The translations under genes and the position numbers were made by a program. The notes under the pieces are model-generated. The model worked only from the letters and a program-made list of their open reading frames with translations, was not told the DNA's origin and did not search any database. From Sutcliffiella deserti (GTDB lineage Bacteria; Bacillota; Bacilli; Bacillales; Bacillaceae_I), in contig NZ_JAIQDB010000010.1 of assembly GCF_020037475.1 (NCBI RefSeq), positions 20,888 to 84,887 of the forward strand: a DNA stretch of 64,000 bases, written 5' to 3'. Shown one piece after another: positions 38,059 through 47,221 of this stretch; the stretch's first letter is position 1, and every line of letters starts with the position of its first letter.

Positions 38059-38212
38059 TTTAAAATAACTCCTTTAATTAGCTGATAGTGTCACAGTTTA
38101 CTGCTTTTTTGAGGGTATGTACAGGGAATAACAGAAAGAAAAACTTTTCTCCATTTACTAAATATTCTTTTACTTCCCTGTTATTATTGGATTAGGATAA
38201 CGTCCGAACAGT

Positions 38213-38250
38213 AAAACACACGAACGGTACTTATCCCACCAATCGTGTGC
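38213..38250 (-). terminator. Terminator of the two-P-loop ATPase gene
   Basis: On the minus strand GCACACGA pairs with TCGTGTGT and is followed by TTTTACTG. Confidence 0.7.
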
Positions 38251-38260
38251 CATCGCCTTC

Positions 38261-39358
38261 TTATTTCGCTTCCGCAATCTTTTCGATCTCTTCTTGAATT
38301 AACGCTGTCCATTTATCTACCACACGATAATCCATGGCATTTACATAGATTTTCTCTAATTTCCCATGCCATGATTTCGCTTCCGCCAACTTTTCAATCG
38401 CTTCTTTCATCGTAGACGTATAGCGCTCGTTTACTCGCTGAATATCTTTTTCGTACCTTTCGTCTGTTCCAGGCCGAATTGTGATTTCATACATATCCAC
38501 GATGCTATCTCCTTCGCGCTCTGGAAAATACTCATGTGGCGCCGTGCTGTCAAAAATGGCAAAGCCTAGCTCACGAACGATAATCATATCTAAGCTATAA
38601 GGATCAAAGCCACAATGATAAACTTCTACATCAAATCCTCTTTCCTCTGAAGCAGTGGCTAATTTCTTTAACATGGTTGACTTGCCGGAACCGGGTCTTC
38701 CTTTAATAAAATATCGGTTTGCCAGGCCTTCTGTAAGGTTTGGGACAAAATCCTTTGCTCCTGCAGGAGTAGCCGCTCCCAGAAAGCGATGCCTTACATC
38801 CGCTCTCTTTTCAATGGATTTGCCTTCAAATAGTGTGTTGATTAGCTTGTTGGTCAAATCATTGGCTGCTTCAAAGTCCATATTATGAATATAATAGCGC
38901 TCCCATTCATCATGCACCTTTAATGCTCTAGCGAAGGTCTGGTAGGCAGTTTGAAATGCCGCTTTCTTCTTAGTTGCCAGATCCCTTATTTCAGCCTTCT
39001 GTTCTGCAAGTATGCCAGAATCCCAGGCTTCACCGAGATTCACGTATTCCTCTACCGCTCCAGGTGCTTTTGGTTCTATCACATGTGGCGCCGTTCCATC
39101 CACAACGCCCACCCCAAGAGTACGAATAATCACTCCATCCACTGATTTTGTATCAGAGGAGCAATGGAGGTATTCAATATCATAGCCTTTATCATTCCAA
39201 ACCTTCCCCACTTTTTTGATAAGAGAGGATTTCCCTGTTCCCGGACCACCTTTTAAAATAAAAATCCGATCTAACCCTTCTAAGTTTGATTCGTATAGAC
39301 TATAAAACCCTCGCGCAGTATTTCCACCAGCATAATAATTTAATACTTTCCCAGCCAA
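38261..39358 (-). CDS. Two-P-loop ATPase of unknown role (PRK06851-like)
   Basis: A 365-residue protein built from two tandem copies of the same ATPase unit. Walker A motifs GGPGTGKSS (37-45) and GRPGSGKST (220-228) are each followed by equivalent blocks: GYDIEYLHCSSD versus GFDVEVYHCGFD, and VVDGTAPHVIEP versus IFDSTAPHEYFP. The start is taken as TTG at 39358 (MAGKVLNYYAGG), because GGGG lies 8 bp upstream and this is where the family begins. An ATG 31 codons earlier gives an unusual extension. Known homologues in Bacilli and Clostridia are uncharacterised. Confidence 0.82.
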   Translation of the reverse strand: MAGKVLNYYAGGNTARGFYSLYESNLEGLDRIFILKGGPGTGKSSLIKKVGKVWNDKGYDIEYLHCSSDTKSVDGVIIRTLGVGVVDGTAPHVIEPKAPGAVEEYVNLGEAWDSGILAEQKAEIRDLATKKKAAFQTAYQTFARALKVHDEWERYYIHNMDFEAANDLTNKLINTLFEGKSIEKRADVRHRFLGAATPAGAKDFVPNLTEGLANRYFIKGRPGSGKSTMLKKLATASEERGFDVEVYHCGFDPYSLDMIIVRELGFAIFDSTAPHEYFPEREGDSIVDMYEITIRPGTDERYEKDIQRVNERYTSTMKEAIEKLAEAKSWHGKLEKIYVNAMDYRVVDKWTALIQEEIEKIAEAK

Positions 39359-39514
39359 AAAAAACACCCCTTCTATGGTAGGATATTTTAAAAGGTCTTT
39401 TCGCATAATTTGTTGCTTTAACTTATGTTGGTCTACCCATGTTGCTGTCATGCTCTTTTCCTAATTCAACTAAAAAGTCACTCTTAATTTTGTATGGGTA
39501 GGACAGTAATAAAT

Positions 39515-39570
39515 CCAATAGCCGATTTTTATGGGCTTATAGCAACAAACTTTAAAAAGAGCCTTTACCT
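39515..39570 (-). repeat. Dispersed short repeat copy
   Basis: On the minus strand this reads GGCTCTTTTTAAAGTTTGTT, then GCTATAAGCCCATAAAAATC. It aligns with the plus-strand copy at 45.12 kb. Confidence 0.65.
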
Positions 39571-39636
39571 AAAGCTATCCTTTTTACCATATGCCAGGAA
39601 GCAAAAATAGGTGAATGCCCATCAGTTATTAGTTCA

Positions 39637-40191
39637 TTAACTGTTGGGAGAACCCGGCGGATAATAATATGGCGGCACTTTCAACCAGCCTCGTTTACGC
39701 ATCAAGGTTTTTAAAGTCGTTCCAAATGTAACCCATTCAGAATAAAATCCAAACCACAAGATACCTACATCATTTCTTACTGAATTTGCCTGCCCTTTTG
39801 CACAAGCCTGCATACATATCACAAGCTTAAAGGCGATACCATTTGTGATTTCATCATCCGTAAGCTTAACTCCTAAAGGAATTTCCTTTGAATTGGACTC
39901 AGGTTTGGAGGAGGTTACATCAGGCAGGGGAACTCCTTCCTCTTTCATAAAAGCACTTATTTTCTTCACTTGGGATTCACATAAACGAACAATATCTGTC
40001 AGCATCTCTAGGACTTCGTCGTCGGTCGTTGTGTTCAAACCCACTTCCTCATAGCGAATAAATTCTTCCATCATGGTAAGGTAGGTCCAACAATCCCCCA
40101 CTTCGATTATATGTAGCGGGGTTCTGGGCTCGTCTGTATTATCCACTGCAGTTTTAAGAATGTTCCATACCGCTTCTATTGGATTTGGCAT
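39637..40191 (-). CDS. DUF3231-like protein
   Basis: A 184-residue, mainly helical protein. MMEEFIRYEEVGLNTTTDDEVLEML and KKISAFMKEEGVPLPDV resemble the four-helix repeat of DUF3231, and the end (RGWLKVPPYYYPPG) fits that family's C-terminus. Most DUF3231 proteins hold two such repeats. This one has a single repeat. Function is unknown, although some relatives are linked to spores. It stands alone with AGGAGG upstream. Confidence 0.62.
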   Translation of the reverse strand: MPNPIEAVWNILKTAVDNTDEPRTPLHIIEVGDCWTYLTMMEEFIRYEEVGLNTTTDDEVLEMLTDIVRLCESQVKKISAFMKEEGVPLPDVTSSKPESNSKEIPLGVKLTDDEITNGIAFKLVICMQACAKGQANSVRNDVGILWFGFYSEWVTFGTTLKTLMRKRGWLKVPPYYYPPGSPNS

Positions 40192-40311
40192 TTTATCACC
40201 TCCTACAAGTAGTATCCTCCTCTCTATAAAAAAGATGTAACCGAAAACAAGACCTCCAAGATTTCCGGCGAATTGCTTCTGTTTACCGCCATAAAAAAAT
40301 GCTCAGAAAAA

Positions 40312-40341
40312 AACACACCAAACATTTTGTCTGGTGTGTAC
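40312..40341 (-). terminator. Terminator of the V4R-STAS gene
   Basis: On the minus strand ACACACCA pairs with TGGTGTGT around an 11-nt loop and is followed by seven Ts. Confidence 0.85.
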
Positions 40342-40344
40342 GCT

Positions 40345-41364
40345 TTAGATTATTTTGCGGCCATTTTGCGCTAGTGCATAATGAATGCCATGTTGAAGGG
40401 ACTGGAAAAAATCGAAATGAGACAAATCAATATCGGATTTAGTTATTTCCATGCTTAACTTAGACGAGATCCCTACAAGTACTGTTTTAATTCCAATTAA
40501 TTGTGCGGAGTAACCTAATTTTTCAATCATACCGGCTGTATAAGGAGTTAGGTTCTGATCCATTCCTGTCAGGTCTAGAACAAGATAGCTTGCTTTATGT
40601 TTTGGAAGATTAGTTAGTGTTTTCATGATAAGCTCGTCTGCTCGCTCCATATCGTATTTTCCTAATAACGGGACAACTACGATTCCCTCTAAAACCGGGA
40701 TAATTGGGGAAGAGATTGTCTTGACAAGCTCTTTTAATTCTTTTGTTTTTTCTTCAACCAAACCTTCGAGTTTTTGGATTTGCTCCGCTTCTTTTCTACG
40801 TGCAAGCTGATGGATGTTATGCTCTACATTAACTTCTTTTGGAAAATATTCAATGGTCGTATACTCATGGCCTTCTATTTGGTGGTGATCCACCTTGTAC
40901 CAAATGTTTGTTTTGAACAGACCAGTAAATATCCCTGCGTAGTGTGCTGCAAGAAAGATTCCACCTGTTTGTTTTCCTTGCGCTTTGTTTATTTTATATT
41001 CCCAATCATCTTTCAGTTGTATCGTCAGTGTATAATTGTCTACATCTAAATTTGTCACATAAGCTCTTCCCCATCCTGCCGAGGCATAGGTGCTGGTAAT
41101 TAAAGTTCCGATTTTTTCGATACTTATATCTGTCATGTTTTCAAAATATTTACCTACAACTTGTCCTTGTCGGTAACCGGTAGATTCCATTACAAGGCAG
41201 GTTGCTTCTTCTCCTGAGATCTCTTCAATTGTATCAAAAAATGTTTTCATGGCAGAGGAAATCCAAAAAAGAACGGCATCTTCGCCTTCAAAAAGAAACC
41301 TCCCTTTCTCTATATCCCATTCAAATTGTAATCCATCTATCGCTATATTTGGTAAGTCACTCAT
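40345..41364 (-). CDS. V4R-like sensor with STAS domain (RsbR-type architecture)
   Basis: A 339-residue soluble protein. Residues 1-185 resemble a V4R/XylR-N-type ligand-binding domain (GEEATCLVMESTGYRQG and SAGWGRAYVTNLD). A short coiled coil (190-215, rich in Glu and Lys) leads to a C-terminal STAS domain (218-335) with PIIPVLEGIVVVPLLGKYD and LVLDLTGM. This is the layout of stressosome RsbR paralogues, with a different sensor at the front. No RsbS or RsbT gene is adjacent. Role in general stress sensing is inference. Confidence 0.78.
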   Translation of the reverse strand: MSDLPNIAIDGLQFEWDIEKGRFLFEGEDAVLFWISSAMKTFFDTIEEISGEEATCLVMESTGYRQGQVVGKYFENMTDISIEKIGTLITSTYASAGWGRAYVTNLDVDNYTLTIQLKDDWEYKINKAQGKQTGGIFLAAHYAGIFTGLFKTNIWYKVDHHQIEGHEYTTIEYFPKEVNVEHNIHQLARRKEAEQIQKLEGLVEEKTKELKELVKTISSPIIPVLEGIVVVPLLGKYDMERADELIMKTLTNLPKHKASYLVLDLTGMDQNLTPYTAGMIEKLGYSAQLIGIKTVLVGISSKLSMEITKSDIDLSHFDFFQSLQHGIHYALAQNGRKII

Positions 41365-41467
41365 GCTACCATCCCTTTATAATTGATAACGTTATTATAA
41401 ACTATCTTTTTGATAAATTTAACTAAAACAGCTACAAGGGAGCCAACTCCCACTCTTTTCCGCTATA

Positions 41468-43657
41468 TTACTTTAATTTCAATTTTGCTAATGCGTCAGC
41501 CAAGGCGGTATTAACAGGTTCGTCACGGTTTTGCTTTTTTAAATATTGATTCACATCCTGCTTAGAAGCTTTTTTAGAATCATTTTTCTTGCGCCGTTCT
41601 TGAAAAGTGCTAAGCTTTTCCCTGTGCCCACAAGCGCAGGCGAACATCTGGCCATCACCTTCTCCTCGGAGTTCAAGCTTTTTACGGCATTTAGGGCATC
41701 TCGCATTGGTAACTTTGGAGACGTTTTTGCGGTGTCCACATTCTCGGTCCTGGCAGACAAGCATTTTTCCTTTTTTTCCGTTTACTTCCAGCATCGGTTT
41801 ATCACAATCAGGACAGCGTTTTCCTGTCACATTGTCATGTCGGAATTTTTGTTCACTGTTTTTCACTTCTTGAACAATCTCTTTGGCATATGTTTTCATT
41901 TCATTAATAAAGGATGCCTTCTGCAGTTTTCCTTTTGCGATCATGCCAAGCTTTTGTTCCCATTCTGCAGTAAGTGCTGGCGATTTGAGGTCTTCTGGAA
42001 CAAGAGTCAAAAGCTGTTTCCCTTTAGAGGTAATGTGGAGCCCTTTCCCTCGTTTCTCCATAAGAAAGCTATTGAAAAGCTTTTCAATGATGTCAGCCCG
42101 TGTTGCAACGGTTCCAATTCCACCTGTTTCACCGAGCGTTTTTATTAAATCACGGTCCGCTTGCTCCATAAATTTCGCAGGATTTTCCATTGCGGAGAGT
42201 AACGTTCCCTCGTTAAATGGTTCTGGTGGCTTTGTTTTGCCCGTGGTGATTTCCACTTTTTTTATTGAAAGAGTCTCACCTTTTACTAAGCTTGGTAGAA
42301 GCTGGTCTGTGTACCCGTCATTTCCTTCTTCTTGATCCTCCACAGCTCCAAAAACCTCTTTCCATCCTTGAGAGATTACCGTTTTTCCTTTTGCCACAAA
42401 CTGTTCTGTACCAAGGTTAGCAGTGACCGTTGTTTGCTCATAAATAAATGGCGGCATTAAAATAGCAAGGAAGCGTTTAACTATAAGGTCATATATTTTA
42501 TATTCCTTGTCTGAGAGTTTGCTCAGCAGGATGGTCTCTTCTGTTGGAATAATAGCATGGTGATCTGTCACTTTTTCATCATTTATAAACGATTTATTAG
42601 ACTTGATTGGCTTTAAAAGCAGTTTGGATGCTACCGATTTATAGGAGTGTGCTCGAATTGCTTCCACTCTTTCTTTTAATGTTTCTACCATGTCCGTCGT
42701 AAGGTATCTCGAATCGGTACGAGGGTAGGTTACGAGCTTATATTGTTCATATAATCGTTGTAGAATCGATAAGGTTTCCTTTGCTGAATAACCGAAAATC
42801 CGGTTGGCATCCCGCTGCAATTCGGTTAGGTCGTAAAGTGCAGGTGCATAGCTTTTCTTTTCGGCTTTGGTAATGTTGGTGATGGAAGCCTGCTTGTTTT
42901 TAATTTGATTGTAGATACGCTCTATTAGATCCTTGTGAAAGCTGCGGCGCTCTTTTGTTTTTGCATCCTGCCATAGCAGTTGGAAACCGTTTTCCGTGAT
43001 TGCTTTCATTCCATAAAATTCTTTCGGTACGAAACTATGAATTTCTTCCTCTCTTTTTGCGATCATCGCAAGAGTTGGAGTTTGAACCCTGCCACAGGAA
43101 AGCTGAGCGTTATATTTGGTAGTGAGTGCACGGGTGGCATTCATCCCAACAACCCAATCCGCCTCTGCCCTTGCTACAGCAGAATAATAAAGGTTTTCGT
43201 ACTCTTTTCCATTACGGAGATTTTGAAAGCCTGTCTTTATCGCTTTATCTGTAACAGAGGAGATCCACAAACGCTTGATTGGCTTTTGGATATTTGCTTT
43301 TTCCAAAATCCATCTTGCTACAAGTTCTCCTTCGCGTCCTGCGTCGGTTGCAATTACGATTTCTTTTACATCTTTTCTTGTAAGCTGCGCTTTTACGGCA
43401 CTATATTGTTTTCCTGTCTTTTTAATCACAACTAGTTTTGCCTCATTTGGGAGCATCGGCAAGTCCTCTAGTTTCCATGCTTTGTACTTTTCATCATAGG
43501 CTTCCGGATCGGCTAAGGTGACAAGGTGTCCCAAGGCCCATGTGACAATGTATTGGTCACCTTCCAAATAGCCATTTCCTTTTTTAGTGCATTTTAATAC
43601 TCTTGCTATATCTCTACCAACAGATGGTTTCTCTGCGAGTACGACTATTTTTGGCAT
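41468..43657 (-). CDS. topB: DNA topoisomerase III
   Basis: A type IA topoisomerase of 729 residues (B. subtilis TopB 727) that resolves single-stranded links between DNA molecules. The TOPRIM domain starts at VVLAEKPSVGRDIARVL and includes ATDAGREGELVAR. The active-site tyrosine is in YPRTDSRYL. The C-terminus carries two Cys-rich zinc ribbons (CPDC...CGH and CPKC...CACGH) and a basic tail. The start at 43657 (MPKIVVLAEKPS) follows AAAGGA. The frame is open 30 codons further upstream, without a ribosome site. Confidence 0.96.
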   Translation of the reverse strand: MPKIVVLAEKPSVGRDIARVLKCTKKGNGYLEGDQYIVTWALGHLVTLADPEAYDEKYKAWKLEDLPMLPNEAKLVVIKKTGKQYSAVKAQLTRKDVKEIVIATDAGREGELVARWILEKANIQKPIKRLWISSVTDKAIKTGFQNLRNGKEYENLYYSAVARAEADWVVGMNATRALTTKYNAQLSCGRVQTPTLAMIAKREEEIHSFVPKEFYGMKAITENGFQLLWQDAKTKERRSFHKDLIERIYNQIKNKQASITNITKAEKKSYAPALYDLTELQRDANRIFGYSAKETLSILQRLYEQYKLVTYPRTDSRYLTTDMVETLKERVEAIRAHSYKSVASKLLLKPIKSNKSFINDEKVTDHHAIIPTEETILLSKLSDKEYKIYDLIVKRFLAILMPPFIYEQTTVTANLGTEQFVAKGKTVISQGWKEVFGAVEDQEEGNDGYTDQLLPSLVKGETLSIKKVEITTGKTKPPEPFNEGTLLSAMENPAKFMEQADRDLIKTLGETGGIGTVATRADIIEKLFNSFLMEKRGKGLHITSKGKQLLTLVPEDLKSPALTAEWEQKLGMIAKGKLQKASFINEMKTYAKEIVQEVKNSEQKFRHDNVTGKRCPDCDKPMLEVNGKKGKMLVCQDRECGHRKNVSKVTNARCPKCRKKLELRGEGDGQMFACACGHREKLSTFQERRKKNDSKKASKQDVNQYLKKQNRDEPVNTALADALAKLKLK

Positions 43658-44031
43658 TGTAACAAATCCTTTCGAGCTTTTTTCTTCTTTTTTTATCTTG
43701 TCATAGTGTGGGGGGAGAGTCAAAATCGATTTGAGCTGGAAAATCATACATCTTTATCAGAGCCAATATTTAAGGTACATCCTTAGACAGCTGTTGATTT
43801 CCGCAAAAGGCTACTCGTTCCACGGGGCGGTGCCGGAGCCTTCTCGGCTGCGCCTGCGGGGTCGAAAGTATTCCGCTATCGCCCGTTGGAGTCTCCGCCT
43901 TTTGCTCCAATCACCAGCTAGGGACATTGTGAATCTTAAGTTGTCCTTTTAAGTGCTAAACATTAAGTAAAACTCTTATATACTCAGTGTCCTTCTTTGC
44001 TACTTGCAACAATCCTTGCAATTACCTGTCT
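43658..44031. other. Intergenic region with one type II repeat
   Basis: Apart from the repeat at 43785-43930 and the topB upstream sequence, no gene or RNA element is seen. Confidence 0.6.
43785..43930 (-). repeat. GC-rich interspersed repeat, type II
   Basis: A full copy of about 140 bp: CAGCTGTTGATTTCCGCAAA at one end, CCACGGGGCGGTGCCGGAG and CTGCGCCTGCGGGGTCG in the middle, and TGGAGTCTCCGCC near the other end. It is the same family as the 3.4- and 56-kb arrays but a distinct subtype. The inverted copy at 48.9 kb is its closest match. Confidence 0.85.
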
Positions 44032-45057
44032 CTAATCCTTTGCAGGCAGTTTTTTTAGCGCAATTATTGCTTCTTCCAATGTTTGCACTGGCAGCAGTTG
44101 AATGGAGAGGCCTTCTTCTTCTATTGTACGTCTTGCGATTTCTTCGTTATTTCCATACTCATTGTCTTTGGGAACAATAAAATAATCATATCCTGCAAGC
44201 TCTGCTCCAATAACCTTTTGCTTGACTCCTCCGATAGGTCCAACTATTCCGTTCATTTCGATTGTACCTGTGCCTGCAACATTATTTCCTTTTAACAACG
44301 ATTCTTCTGTCATTTTTTCAATTAGGGTCAAGGTTAACATTAAGCCTGCACTCGGTCCTCCAACCTCTTCGATATTAAACTGTATTCTTTCATCCTCAAT
44401 AAGCTTATATACTTCCTCAAGGTACACACCTAGCATGGTATTGCCGTAATAGTCTCGTTCCGGGTAGGTACGCACGGTGACCTCCTGTTGCTCCCCATCT
44501 CTTATAACAGTTAAAACAACCTCTGTATCAGGTTCTTTTTCCATCACTAATTGATTCATATGATCATAGGAATCAAGCTTTTCCCCATCTATTTCTAGAA
44601 TAATATCACTAACTTCAATCAAGTTCTTGTCTTGCCAATCCGGAATATAATGGACAGGATAAAAACCTGTAAGTGTGAGGTCGGGGTTTTCATTCTGATA
44701 TTCCCTTGCTATGTATTCCGCCTTAATTTTTGATTGCTCCATCATGATGTCGTATTGAATATGCAAATCTTCCAATTCCATATCCAAGGTCTCGGAAGTG
44801 CTCGACTCAATCTCTACCCCTTCTTCAAAAAGAACAGCTAAAAGGAGAAACGGCCAATTTACATCTTCTAAATAGGCTACATAGGTCATCCCTATTTCGC
44901 CATCCAACTCGTTTCCTGCCTCATATTGAACAAGGTCATTTAATACAAGCGGTTCATCCGCGAAAAGCACATCATACCCAGTGGGAATAAATGCCGTTCC
45001 TATTACCAATGTCAATAAAAGGAGAAAAGTCCATGCTACTCTGTTTTTCTTCATCAA
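44032..45057 (-). CDS. Membrane-anchored PDZ/Lon-type serine protease (YlbL/SepM-like)
   Basis: A 341-residue protease with an N-terminal membrane anchor (8-28) and an extracellular body. A PDZ-like region lies at about 130-200, with an S16 Lon-type catalytic domain at the C-terminus. The catalytic dyad is Ser236 (GGPSAGL) and Lys279 (GGVKQK). It resembles B. subtilis YlbL and streptococcal SepM. It is not near the usual ylb cluster partners, so it may be a paralogue. Its substrate is unknown. Confidence 0.9.
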   Translation of the reverse strand: MMKKNRVAWTFLLLLTLVIGTAFIPTGYDVLFADEPLVLNDLVQYEAGNELDGEIGMTYVAYLEDVNWPFLLLAVLFEEGVEIESSTSETLDMELEDLHIQYDIMMEQSKIKAEYIAREYQNENPDLTLTGFYPVHYIPDWQDKNLIEVSDIILEIDGEKLDSYDHMNQLVMEKEPDTEVVLTVIRDGEQQEVTVRTYPERDYYGNTMLGVYLEEVYKLIEDERIQFNIEEVGGPSAGLMLTLTLIEKMTEESLLKGNNVAGTGTIEMNGIVGPIGGVKQKVIGAELAGYDYFIVPKDNEYGNNEEIARRTIEEEGLSIQLLPVQTLEEAIIALKKLPAKD

Positions 45058-45405
45058 ATAAAAGCCACCTTCTCTACTAATTACTCTCTATTTTAAACGA
45101 ATCTACTCAGCAATAGTTGAAAAACAAGGCTCTTTTCGGAAAGATTGTTGCTATTAGCACGTAAAAAATCGGCATTTGGATTTTTTACTGTCCTATTCAC
45201 TCAAAATTGAGAGTGATTTTTTTCATTTTACAGGAAAAGAGCACGACAGCACCGTTCGTAACGGGGAATACCAATTTACGTAAAAGGAACAATCAATGCG
45301 AAAACAGTAAAAACAATTAAAACAGGAAGAAACTTCTCTTTTCCTTTCTGTGCAGAATTTAGTATGATGAAAAGTAGATATTTTTAGAGATAGGATGATA
45401 CAAAC
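45058..45405. other. 348-bp intergenic region with one dispersed repeat
   Basis: Divergent region between the PDZ-protease and ABC-F genes. A dispersed repeat copy is at 45120-45190. No leader ORF or attenuator hairpin of the kind that controls antibiotic-induced ABC-F genes was found. Confidence 0.5.
45120..45190 (+). repeat. Dispersed short repeat copy
   Basis: AAGGCTCTTTTCGGAAAGAT, then TGTTGCTATTAGCACG and AAAAATCGGCATTTGG. About 55 bp of it aligns with the inverted copy at 39.5 kb. Confidence 0.65.
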
Positions 45406-46959
45406 ATGAGTTTATTAAGTATAGATGGATTAAGTCATAGTTTTGGCGATCGTATGTTATTTAAAGATGTGTCCCTTCGTCTTCTTGCTGGAGAACACGT
45501 TGGCTTAGTTGGAGCAAACGGGGTCGGGAAATCGACCTTAATGAATATTATTACTGGGGAAATAGTTTTCGACACAGGTCGCGTGGAATGGACTCCAGGT
45601 GTCGAATATGGCTACCTAGATCAACATACAGCCTTAACACCTGGTAAAACGATTCGTGACATTTTACGAGATGCATTCCTGCCTTTATATGAAAAAGAAA
45701 AAGAATTAAATGAAATTACCGATAAAATGGGGGAGGCCACTCCCGAAGAATTGGAAACACTTTTAGAACAGATGGGAGAGATTCAAGACCATTTGGATGC
45801 TGGAGGTTTTTATAATCTCGATATAAAGGTGGAAGAAGCTGCCCGCGGTCTTGGGCTGGATGCGATCGGTTTAGAGCGTGATGTCGCTGCTTTGAGTGGT
45901 GGACAACGGACAAAGGTCCTTTTAGCTAAGCTGCTGCTAGAGCAGCCTCAGGTTTTATTATTGGATGAGCCGACAAACTACTTGGATGTGGAGCATATCC
46001 GCTGGTTAAGCTCCTATCTAAGAGAATACCCACACGCTTTTCTATTAATCTCGCATGATACAGAATTTATGAATGGGGTTTCCGGGGTAATCTTCCACCT
46101 AGAATTCGCTAAGTTGACCCGCTACACCGCGTCTTACGAGAAATTTCTCGAACTTGCGGAATTAAATAAAAACCAACACATTAATGCCTATGAAAAGCAA
46201 AAAGATTTCATTAAAAAGCAAGAGGATTTTATCGCAAAAAACAAGGCCCGCTATTCCACAACTGGCCGGGCAAAAAGTCGTCAAAAACAGCTGGATCGAA
46301 TGGAAAGAATTGACCGTCCTGAAACTGCAATGAAACCAACATTCGAATTTAAAGAATCGCGTGCAAGCAGTCGCTATGTGGTAGAAGCAAAGAATTTGGA
46401 GATTGGCTATTCCGAACCATTGCTGCCGAAGCTATCAATGGAAATCGAGCGTGGCGACAAAATTGCGATAGTTGGTTGTAACGGGGTCGGTAAGTCGACC
46501 TTACTCAAAACAATCTTAGGTAAAATAGATCCACTTGGCGGTTCTGTCGTCCGTGGAGACTTTCTCTTCCCTTCTTACTTTGAACAAGAAGTAAAAGCAA
46601 AGGACATCACTCCAATCGATGATGTGTGGAATGAGTTCCCTGGACTCGATCAACATCAGGTACGTGCGATATTAGCGCGTTGCGGGCTGAAAAACGAACA
46701 CATTTCCCGTCCACTTAGTCAATTAAGTGGTGGAGAGCAAGCAAAAGTGCGTCTTTGTAAACTTATGATGCATGAAAGCAACTGGCTGCTATTTGATGAG
46801 CCAACCAATCACTTGGATGTTATTGCAAAAGAAGAACTAAAGCGAGCAATCAAAGCATACAAGGGAACGATCCTTCTCGTCTGCCACGAACCTAGCTTCT
46901 ATGAGGACTGGGTAACAAAGGTATGGAATGTGGAGGAATGGGCAGAGCAGCAAGATTAA
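45406..46959 (+). CDS. ABC-F family ATP-binding protein
   Basis: A 517-residue cytoplasmic protein with two ABC domains and no membrane segment. Walker A motifs are GANGVGKST (36-44) and GCNGVGKST (about 363). Signatures are SGGQRTK and SGGEQAK, and both Walker B motifs read DEPTN. A charged linker rich in Lys and Gln (about 250-310) joins the two. ABC-F proteins act on ribosomes as translation factors or protect them from antibiotics. This resembles housekeeping members such as YkpA/YbiT, and no resistance claim is supported. It is a single gene. Confidence 0.9.
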   Translation: MSLLSIDGLSHSFGDRMLFKDVSLRLLAGEHVGLVGANGVGKSTLMNIITGEIVFDTGRVEWTPGVEYGYLDQHTALTPGKTIRDILRDAFLPLYEKEKELNEITDKMGEATPEELETLLEQMGEIQDHLDAGGFYNLDIKVEEAARGLGLDAIGLERDVAALSGGQRTKVLLAKLLLEQPQVLLLDEPTNYLDVEHIRWLSSYLREYPHAFLLISHDTEFMNGVSGVIFHLEFAKLTRYTASYEKFLELAELNKNQHINAYEKQKDFIKKQEDFIAKNKARYSTTGRAKSRQKQLDRMERIDRPETAMKPTFEFKESRASSRYVVEAKNLEIGYSEPLLPKLSMEIERGDKIAIVGCNGVGKSTLLKTILGKIDPLGGSVVRGDFLFPSYFEQEVKAKDITPIDDVWNEFPGLDQHQVRAILARCGLKNEHISRPLSQLSGGEQAKVRLCKLMMHESNWLLFDEPTNHLDVIAKEELKRAIKAYKGTILLVCHEPSFYEDWVTKVWNVEEWAEQQD

Positions 46960-47221
46960 AAGATAGGCTTCTTTTGGCTTATTAACTAATAGGGGACGTG
47001 TTTTTGGCAGAGGAGCTATTTGACTCCCTCAAGCTGAAGACGCGTCTTTTTTAAAGGGGCAGAAAGCAGCGCAAAGGTCCCACTTCCCACTCCATTCGGA
47101 AGTGGAAAGAAAATTAGGGTTTTCAAGTAGTTCTTTCGTGTTAAAGCTAGCAAGGGTATATCCCGGGGGCGAAGTTCGTTCATGAAAAGCTTGTGCGATG
47201 ATGTATCAACTAGAGCCGAGT

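Noticed and set aside
45406..46959. Antibiotic-resistance ABC-F protein
   Set aside because: No inducible leader peptide or attenuator was found, and the sequence resembles housekeeping members.
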